Shown: positions 56,095 through 64,000 of the stretch, in pieces
Numbering within the stretch: position 1 is the stretch's first letter
Layout: the number at the start of each line of letters is the position of its first letter
From: Aquilaria yunnanensis
Taxonomy: Eukaryota > Streptophyta > Magnoliopsida > Malvales > Thymelaeaceae
Direction: 5' to 3'
NCBI GenBank assembly: GCA_039654915.1
Contig: CM077600.1
Coordinates: 31,059,992-31,123,991 of the forward strand
DNA: 64,000 nt
Notes under the pieces: model-generated
Databases searched by the model: none
Told to the model about the DNA's origin: nothing
Seen by the model: only the letters and a program-made list of their open reading frames with translations
Translations under genes and position numbers: made by a program

Positions 56095-56203
56095 GGGTGA
56101 CTAATACTTTGGAATTAGGCTAATAGCTACGAGGGTGATATTCGGAGTTGCGGCCGGTGAGAGTGAATAAAGTTCTAAGCCTATAGATGTGTATGTCGGA
56201 TGG

Positions 56204-56210
56204 TAATATA
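56204..56210 (-). promoter_or_regulatory. Possible TATA box of the GLOX-like gene
   Basis: TATATTA on the - strand, about 110 bp upstream of the ATG. This would place transcription start near 56175. Not unique in this AT-rich DNA. Confidence 0.35.
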
Positions 56211-56831
56211 TGGCGGCACCATGATTTAACTTAAATAGATTAGAATACAATTGCTCTCATTAGTATAAACCTTTTAAGATCTTCTGAGGGTGGGTCTGGG
56301 TAGAGTACATTCAAGAAAAGTTGAGAGAATTCGACCGGCGCAGCCCAAGGTTCGGCTGAAATAAAAGGGCTCATTCGCTTGGCAAGTCTAGAAAAGTTAG
56401 AGGTTGGCGCCTTTTCAGGCCGCAGCAGCAGCGAGTTTAATCTTTTACCCTTGTTAAACAGTCTTTTAGTTCAATTAGTGGCAGCTGTTAATACCACACA
56501 CAAAGAATCACGAGGGAGTATATGCACGCTGCCAGAGGAAGTAACAAGAGGACATTTTTTCGTTCTTTATATTCCATCCGGTCCAAAATTGCTGACACTT
56601 TTTTCTTTTTATAGAGATTATAGATATAGCCGCTTTTTCAAGATTACTCTTAGCTAAATTACACAGTTACAATAGAAAGTCATCTAATTGGGTATAAGAG
56701 TCGGTAACCGCCGTAAAATTGGAAGAACTCAATAATTACACGCCATTGTTCTGGTATGAAAACGATTTTGAAAGTGTTGAACTGTTGCCATTATAGGACG
56801 AGAGGCTATACCCATGTCTAACAAAATATTT
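56211..56831. other. Intergenic sequence between GLOX-like promoter and TSR2-like 3' end
   Basis: The oxidase promoter and the 3' UTR of the next gene must both lie here, since both genes are on the - strand. No other feature seen; the 92-codon + strand frame (56379-56657) has no recognisable domain. Confidence 0.5.
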
Positions 56832-57007
56832 TTATTCCTTTTTTCCCCTATTTCGTCTGGATGAAACTACAACCCAACCATCTTCTGATTCACCTGCTTC
56901 CTTAGTAGTCTGTGCTCCATTAACTTGCATACCTGGATTCAAATTCGACTTGGGCATTGGCACTTCCACCATCATACTTGTTCTATCCTCTTCAGTCATG
57001 CCATCAT

Positions 57008-57042
<35 letters not shown>

Positions 57043-59110
57043 ACCTGGACAGATGAATGAAGTGGGGATACAAATTTTTAATCCAGATACGAGAATAAGA
57101 CTATCTCCATAGTTGGTAACCTTGAGCTCATGATAAAGTATTTTATGAACAAGACAACCTGACAGGCAATTGTTCAATGCCTTCTCTTCCTGTTTAATGG
57201 GGAAGAAATTGGTTTTGGATACTTCCAAACAAGTAAAGATCTTTCCCACTGAACTAAACCATAAATGTGATAACAAGCTACGTTTTATATGCTGAAACAG
57301 AAGTTCCACCTTCCAAGAAGTGGTAGGCTTTATCAGCAATTCCTTACTCTAATGCATTATCCATCAGAGCAAAACATCAGACTCTGTCATTTCATTTTAC
57401 TTGCAGACAAGTAAACAAATCAGGCCTTCACGGTACATGGCAGGATATTTTAAACTCTAAGCCAGTATTTTATATAGGTACATCAATAAAAGCGATTCCT
57501 TAAGGTGCAAGCACTGTCCTGGGCTAATCTCTTGTATGAGAACAGATAAAAGGTTCCACTAAAAGCTGCGAAAGAATAAAAGGTTCCACTAAAAGCTACG
57601 AAAGAATAAGGTTCCACCAAAAGCTATAAAAGCAAATTTACTGTTTTTGCTTCCCCGTTGTCGTCCAACTCTAGTGTAAAGTTTTCAACCTATAGTCATT
57701 ACCCCTTAGCTTCATCATCTCAGATTTCAGCATTTGGACTAATATCAAATTCTGTGCCAATGAAAGAACAGCAGGGGTAAAAATTTTCCTTTTTTGGCAT
57801 GCCAAGCCAGCCATTGAGCATGCAGACCAAACCAGATAAGGGAAACAAAAGCTGAATGAAATTCCTTGAAGAAAATATTTCTCCATAAGCAATTGAAATT
57901 AGAATTCACCTGCTGGAAATTGGACACACGTGGAGGAGGATCAGTTGTCCTCATTCTTTCAATTGATTGAAAATTACCTTCCAAGCATTCTTCATGCATG
58001 ATCATTAACTTCTCTGCAACCTGCAAATAGTTCAGAATTTTACTATCTTTCCTCAACTTAGGTACTTTTTGTTTCCAATTCCAACATTTATAAGTTATAA
58101 TGTCGAACAAGATTATTGAGAAAGACAGAAAAGACTATGAAAGCAACTAGAAAAAGAAGAAACTGCCCTCAACAAATATGAGATGCTACCAATACGAAGT
58201 TGTTCACTATCAGATTAAAGGCCCTGTTTCTTGACAAGAGGACAGGTTCCTACTAAGTCCCTCTAGTACTACGCTCAGCCAAAAAAATAAAAAAAATCAG
58301 CAACCCAAGTACACTATGGGTATCCAATAATATCAGTCATCAGTGTATCAACTTGTGCAAGGATAAGATTATGATCCAAAAACAGAACTCACACCTATCA
58401 AGTATGAATCACGAGGTCATACAAAACCATTTACTCCAAGAAATTTTGACAAATTGAATAAGTAAAACTCAGGAGAGGCGGCAGTAAAATATTTTCAACC
58501 CATCATATTACTAATTTGATAACAGAGGCATTCAACAAATTTTTACAAATCGAAAACATCAGCTTTAGTCTTTTAAGAGATTAGGAAATGACATGAAATA
58601 AGACAACACCTCTTCAATACTTCCATCGTCAGCCATGGTATTGAGAGTCAGCAAAGCTTCCTCAAGAATATTCTCTAGATCATCAATGTAAAGAGGACCT
58701 GAAACGATTTTAACAATAACAAAAACAAATCAACCCATTAAAAACCGAACGAGACATCTTCCACACAAAATCCGAGAAGTACTAATAAACAACACCATAA
58801 AACAGAAAAAAAAAAAATCGAAGCATTCCAATTCGGTGAAATTGAAGCAAGAAAGCTCGGTAAAAGTAGAATGCCAACAGGAGAAAGATAATATAAACTA
58901 TCAAGCGAGAATAATGTGAAATGGGCGACCTTTGGTTTGAGTGAAGAAGGCGAAGACATCAGAGGCGAGAAGCTCAGCATTGCGACGAGAGTCCCGGCCG
59001 CCCCACTCGTTCTCGACGGCCATTTGCAGCGCCGACCATCGGGAAAGGAGCAAGGTAATCCCTTCTGTAAAGAGAGGAACCGAATCTGCTTCTAGCTGCC
59101 GATTCGCCAT
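56832..59110 (-). CDS. TSR2-like pre-rRNA-processing protein
   Basis: Four exons on the - strand: 58930-59110, 58610-58698, 57910-58020 and 56832-57044, joined by GT-AG introns of 231, 589 and 865 bp with continuous frame, giving 197 aa. The N-terminal half matches the TSR2 family: LFTEGITLLLSRWSALQMAVENEWGG (two overlapping parts: LFTEGITLLLSRWSALQMAV and ENEWGGRDSR), then LYIDDLENILEEAL and VAEKLMIMHEECLEG. Exon 4 opens with a run of eleven Asp (GAT repeats), as the acidic tail of TSR2 requires, and ends with DGWVVVSSRRNRGKKE. In yeast TSR2 escorts ribosomal protein eS26 to the 90S pre-ribosome; a nuclear role in 40S subunit assembly is expected. The promoter carries ribosome-biogenesis motifs. 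Intact. Confidence 0.9.
57546..57632. repeat. 30-bp tandem repeat in TSR2-like intron 3
   Basis: Three units of 'ataaaaggttccactaaaag' plus ct(g/a)cgaaaga; the third has small deletions. Lies inside the third intron and is probably neutral. Confidence 0.85.
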
Positions 59111-59163
59111 CGCTGATCTCCCTCGCGCTCAAACAACCCTCCGCCCTTCCATCTTCGCGTCTA

Positions 59164-59238
59164 AAACCCTAATCAGATGGGTTGGGTTTAATTTGGATTT
59201 GGGCTTGTTATTAGCATTTGGCCCAACAACAGGGCCCA
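59164..59238. promoter_or_regulatory. Telo-box and site II (TGGGCC) elements of the TSR2-like promoter
   Basis: Within 130 bp upstream of the ATG: AAACCCTAA (59164-59172), a canonical telo-box, and two TGGGCC motifs on the - strand (59220-59225 and 59233-59238). Another TGGGCT core lies near 59208. The combination of telo-box and TGGGCY elements is characteristic of plant ribosomal-protein and ribosome-biogenesis promoters (TCP factor targets), matching the predicted gene function. Confidence 0.7.
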
Positions 59239-59300
59239 AGGATGGACAATTAAATATCAAAGGATTTATCGGCTTTGTTGAACGTTTTGCATTACTGTAA

Positions 59301-60145
59301 GAAGTTGGGATAGTTCATAAACAGTTAAATTGATTTGCTAAACTTCTAATACTAAAAAGTTATCACTAGATAATTTTTTTTATTACATGATATACATGGG
59401 CGATGTTCCCAATATCGCCATCATTGAAACTCTTTAATGTTGGTGATACATATATAGGGTTTGATTCACTAGCAAATGAAAGTCACATGTCAAGCTGCAA
59501 AAAAGTGTTACAAGAAGAAAGTCTACAAATCATGTCAATATTTCATTTAAATATTTTAGATTCAAGTGGGCTCATATAATTTTGCGTAAATCAAATTCTA
59601 TCGTATGTGGAACTTACAATTTTCTTATTGAATTTGTATACAAAATAAATGATTTTATATAGTTGAAGCATGAAAACATATTCTTACTACAGAAAGAGTC
59701 GTTCGTACATGAGTAATATAGAGGTATAATATATATAGAGAACTTCCTTAATTGCTACCTAAACACTGTAATTTATCTGCTTAATTACGACAGTAATGCA
59801 TGTAATAAGCAACAACTTAGTGCTCCATAAGGGATATTAATTATCTGTTTCTACAACATGTAACATATATATATATATATATATATATATGAATTGCACG
59901 TGAATAAAACCACTAAATTATTTTTTACTCAAATAACCATAATTCTAATTATCTTTTCTAAAATAAATAGTAGCACTAATGATTTTACCTTTTTAGTTTA
60001 TTACATAATATATTTCTTATCAGTTACATTTTTATATTGTTACATAGTTTTTTATTATAATATTTTATTATAACTGTTCACATTTGTGCCATCCATTATA
60101 AAATATTACTCATTGTATTTGATTATTATTTTCATTATTATTTTA

Positions 60146-60201
<56 letters not shown>

Positions 60202-62684
60202 AATGTAGAATATGCTCCAGGTAATACTACTTGCAAAAAAAATTATAGAATTTTTTTTCCTTTTGTGACAGCAGACTACTTATAAAAATTATTCTTTGTA
60301 CTTTTAATATCTTATCAAAGATTTTAAATTTTCTCTACTCAATGTAAAATTTAAAATTAATAGTATGCAATTTGCTAAGAAAAGATATTAATTTAGTGGA
60401 CATAATGAGATTATGCATTTAGAAATTTCATTAAAATTTAAATTAGTAAATTTTATGCTCATTTTTATACTTTAGATTTAAAAAGATAATAATTAAAAGA
60501 AAGATCTTATATTAGTTGGCTCAAATAATTAAACAAATTTACCATTAATATATTAGCATAACTTTGACTTTTTATATAAGCTAAGTTTTTAATAAATATT
60601 TTGAGGTTTTGTTTAAAATAGAAAAAAAAACATATACTAAGTTCACAAGTGGGACATTCAATAAGAAACTTAAAAAAAAATAATTTTCTTTTAATAAGCA
60701 TGACATAAATATGAGCCGTGACGTCAAAGTATAAGTAACTATATATATGTTACTAAAAAAATTTAATTACCTGACTCTTAACTTTTAATAAAAAATACAC
60801 TCACCCTTAAGGTTTCAACTTTATACTTACCCTCTATTTTATGGCCGAGTCAATTTGATAGTTTAAAATATCGGTGTCAAGTCTTGTGTATGTGCGTGTG
60901 TGTGTGTGTGTATTTAATTAATCTTTTTGGACGAATTAATGCTTACACATTAATTTAGAAATTATACTTACATCACTGAAGTTTGAAAATCTAGTTACGA
61001 TTGATCTTATAATATAATTAGTGAACCATGAAAAAATAGACTCCTTCAAATAGAATAAATTCCTAGTACCTAAAAGGAAAACTAATAAATTATAATTTAA
61101 CGTTTAGTCACTTCATATCTTTGCACTTTTTATTATATATATATATATATAAATTTCAAATTGCACTTTTTGGTTTTGATAAAAATATTTAAAGTTTAAA
61201 AAGTAAATAAATTGATAAACATCATGTTTTAGGCATGTTTAATAGTCATATAAATTAAATACATGTTTGTTATAAAATTTTAAATTTAGTAGCATTTTCA
61301 TTTTTTTTCCATTAAAAAAAAGAATTATAGAAAACATAGAAAATAATCACCAATTTTTTTCTATTTTTTTATTTTTTAATTACTAATCTTATTTTCATAA
61401 TATAAAGAATTTGTAAATGGTACAAATGTGTTTAAATTTTAAATATTATAAGTACATTAAAATTTTGATTAATCAAATAAAGAAAAAAATATTAAGTTAG
61501 CAAACCCAATAGAACAATACTATTTTTTTTTTAAAAATAGAAATTTTAAAAATATGTTTCATATTTGAAGATTTTTGTGTGTCAATGTAAAATATGAAAG
61601 TATAGGAATTCAGAATTATGACGATGAAAATATTGATAAAGTTGGAACGAAATTATATTTTGGATAAAAGTAAATAAAATTTTGATCAAATACATAGAGT
61701 AAATGTTAGTACCTTTTTTTGCTATACTAAAACTTATTGTATGTCTTAAGAATCCTCCAGTTTCTTTCTTTTTCATATAATCCAGAACTTGCACTCAAGA
61801 CCTTAAAATATTTAATTTAATTATAACTTTTGAATATATAAATCTCCATACTTCTCTCATTATCATACTTAATATCAAATAAAAAAAATTTTGTACTTAA
61901 ATTTTGTAACTTCATCTTTTAACAACTCCAAAACTACTTCCAGGCAATGAGCCTCAACTATGAAATATAATATTCAAATAAAAATAACTTCTAATTTGAT
62001 GCAACTTTTAAGATTTGATCGGTTATAAAAAATTAAAATTGAAGAAAATATTTTAATATTATTTAGTATAGAAAAAGAGTTAGTTGCTAAGAATAAAAAT
62101 TTACATTACAATATTAATAAGGATGACCATGTGGAAAAATAATTCTTCTAATTTTTGAAACTTTTAAGTTCCATACTTTGTACAAGTTTGAAAGTATGAA
62201 AAATTCACAATTTTTGTTTAAGGATATTTGAAAAAATATATGGAAATTAATTAAGGACATATTTTTTACAAAATCTTAACTTATTATGGCAATTCAAGTT
62301 TTTTTTAAATCTTCCATTAAAAGTTCTGCTTAATATATAACTTTGAGTAAATGTACTAAAGCTAAAAAATAGAATCAACATGTGGATTTCTTTTCTTTTG
62401 TTTTTTTTAGAAGACTTCCATTTTTTTTCTCTTTCCCTTTTAGAGTCATAATGCTAATTATACCTCTAATAGACATCCAATACCAAATTTGGTTCTCATT
62501 AAAAAACAAATCACTTAAAACTTGTAATCACAACATAAAATTATTAACTTCATCTCCTAACAATTCTAAAACTACTTTCAAACTTTGAGCCTCTAACATA
62601 AAATATAATATTTAAAAAAATTACCCCAAATATTTATATTATTTAGTATAAAAAATAGTTAAGTGCTAAGAATAAAAAATTTTC
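59301..62684. other. Gene-free AT-rich sequence
   Basis: No gene, RNA or intact transposon found. Holds (TA)n at about 59866-59890, (TG)n near 60893-60911 and (TA)n near 61133-61151. Phrases near 60770-60860 resemble one arm of a Mutator-type MITE, without a partner. From about 61880 the sequence is a diverged copy of the DNA flanking the MITE at 62685. Confidence 0.55.
60146..60200. repeat. (AAT)n microsatellite
   Basis: About 18 uninterrupted trinucleotide units. Confidence 0.95.
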
Positions 62685-63300
62685 GGCTAAATTATATGAT
62701 CTGCCCTTAAAGTATTACTAATTTGCATATTTACCATTGAACTATTAATCAAAAGTAGGTTTAAAGTAATATTTTGTAGCCAAATTACACCTCCGTCCAT
62801 TAGTGTTGGCATTTTAAGGTTGGTACCCAAAATAAAACATCATCAAAGATACATATAAGCACAATATGATGATCTTTATTATGTTGGATGCTTTACTTTG
62901 AAATGAGCATGTAAATTTTTGGTACTTTTATTTTTTTATTATATTTTCAGTTGTTTTTTTCTATTTGAGGAGTTATCTATCACGAATATGTATTTAAGGG
63001 GTCTTGTATCCATATTGCTAGAGTTCAGAGGCTCATTTTAAATTTGCTGTTGAATTTTCGTCAGCACTAACAGACGGAGGGGCAATTTTGCTACAAAACA
63101 TTATTTAAATTCTACATTTGCAGCGTTCAATAGTTTATGTGTAGATATGCGAAATTGGGTATAGTTTAACGACATATCATATAATTTAGCCAAAATTTTC
63201 TTATAATACTAAAAGGGATGACCATATAGGAAAAGCGATACTTATAATATTTCTAATATTTTAAAACATTGCAAAATGTAAAAAAGAAAAATTTCTAAAA
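61880..63300. repeat. Diverged tandem duplication flanking the MITE
   Basis: About 61890-62140 matches the left MITE flank (about 62530-62684) and continues into the right flank (from 63201): 'aacttcatct..taacaa.tc.aaaactac', 'gctaagaataaaaa', then 'ggatgaccat.t.gg' appear in the same order in both. The first copy has no insertion. Confidence 0.75.
62685..63191. mobile_element. Mutator-type MITE (507 bp)
   Basis: The left end GGCTAAATTATATGATCTGC and the reverse complement of the right end GGCTAAATTATATGATATGT match over a longer arm of about 150 bp (both include words such as 'ttttgtagc.aaatt' and 'cctccgtc.attagtg'). It is flanked by the perfect 9-bp duplication AAAATTTTC (62676-62684 and 63192-63200). 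Non-coding. The 9-bp TSD points to Mutator. Confidence 0.88.
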
Positions 63301-64000
63301 GTCCCCGTATTATAATATAAGTAACTAATTCTAAGAGCCAAGGAATTATTTTTTTACCTTTTCTACAATGATATTTTTATTTATTTTTTCATAATAGGTA
63401 CTTGAGCCATACTTGAATTATAGATTGCTCTAAGATGGACCAAATATGTAAGCTTTTGCAGTATATATTCATCCAAGTTGGAAAAAAACCTTAATTGACA
63501 AACTTTATATAATAAAGATATTTTTTTTATAATAGAACAAACTCAAGTTAAACCTGTTAAAATTAACTGAGTTTAGTAGTTAAAATAGTAAATATTCAAA
63601 AGACTAAAGACTAAACACATCTTACTCTACATTTTTCTTTATCTTATTATATTTCTAGTATTTTAGTACTATTAAATATCTAATTAAATAGAAAACCATA
63701 TATTTAGATCTTTGTCAGTGGATTCTTTTCTTTCTCTCTTTTTAGGGTCCTCATACTAACATAACTTTAATTAATCCAATAATATAAAATCTGTATATCA
63801 TTAAAAGGAGTAAAAGAACTTATAATTTCTGGGCAAAGGAAAAACTTTGGAACTTATAATTTCAGGGCAAAGGAAAAACTTTAGATGAACTATTATAAAC
63901 TGTTCACTTACATAAATTTGTAATACGTAGTTTTTATGCTTAAAATTATTTTTTAATATACAATACTTAGAGATTTTCATGTAAAACTTTAGTATGAGTT
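63201..64000. other. AT-rich intergenic end of window
   Basis: No gene seen. Apart from the duplication noted at its start and a 34-bp repeat at 63816-63883, no structure is visible. Confidence 0.5.
63816..63883. repeat. 34-bp tandem duplication
   Basis: Two units of 'gaacttataatttc(t/a)' plus 'gggcaaaggaaaaacttt', differing at one position by eye. Confidence 0.9.

Noticed and set aside
54490..56104. Several + strand frames of 60-103 codons
   Set aside because: Antisense shadows of the oxidase gene in GC-rich coding sequence.

Overview
This is a nuclear window from a flowering plant, most likely a core eudicot. It is AT-rich, its genes have short spliceosomal introns, and it contains Ty1/copia, Ty3/gypsy, LINE, hAT, Mutator-like and Stowaway-type elements plus plant-specific gene families (KIN-14 kinesin, GLOX-type oxidase). 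I do not name a species. Nothing suggests a prokaryote, organelle or plasmid.

Layout. 1-10.8 kb is gene-poor: a tandem dispersed repeat (1.8-2.9 kb), a LINE 3' end (4.0-4.8 kb), a Stowaway-like MITE (5.3-5.6 kb) and a higher-order minisatellite (7.6-8.3 kb). 10.8-16.2 kb is a dead Ty1/copia element with both LTRs, a 5-bp target-site duplication (TSD) and a second element nested in it. 17.3-32 kb is a gene island on the + strand: a ten-exon KIN-14 kinesin (625 aa), a membrane-anchored SAM-dependent methyltransferase (338 aa), a tRNA-Leu(UAA) on the - strand, and a four-exon small protein that is probably mitochondrial (177 aa). A 4.1-kb hAT transposon with perfect 8-bp TSDs ends 73 bp before that last gene's start codon. 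32.9-34.6 kb is a Mutator-like element with terminal inverted repeats (TIRs) of about 320 bp and perfect 9-bp TSDs, followed by a single-exon GNAT acetyltransferase (35.1-35.6 kb). 36.1-41.2 kb is a decayed Ty3/gypsy element on the - strand.

41.4-50.2 kb is dominated by two very long solo LTRs of one family (3765 and 2387 bp), each with a perfect 5-bp TSD. The second lies just beyond two exons of a WD40-repeat gene. A broken alkenal double-bond reductase pseudogene follows (52.3-52.9 kb). 54.4-59.1 kb holds two intact - strand genes: an intronless glyoxal/galactose-oxidase-like gene (548 aa) and a four-exon TSR2-like pre-rRNA-processing factor (197 aa), whose promoter carries a telo-box and TGGGCC elements. 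59.3-64 kb is AT-rich, with microsatellites and a 507-bp Mutator-type MITE whose flanks match a nearby copy lacking the insertion.

The host genes are unrelated housekeeping-type genes; I see no operon-like or biosynthetic cluster and no clearly new multi-gene system. The strongest observations are structural: two GC-AG introns in the kinesin, the hAT insertion next to a start codon, the solo-LTR pair beside a WD40 gene fragment, and the MITE with its empty-site paralogue. Exon borders were placed by hand from splice signals, reading-frame continuity and remembered family conservation, without transcript data.
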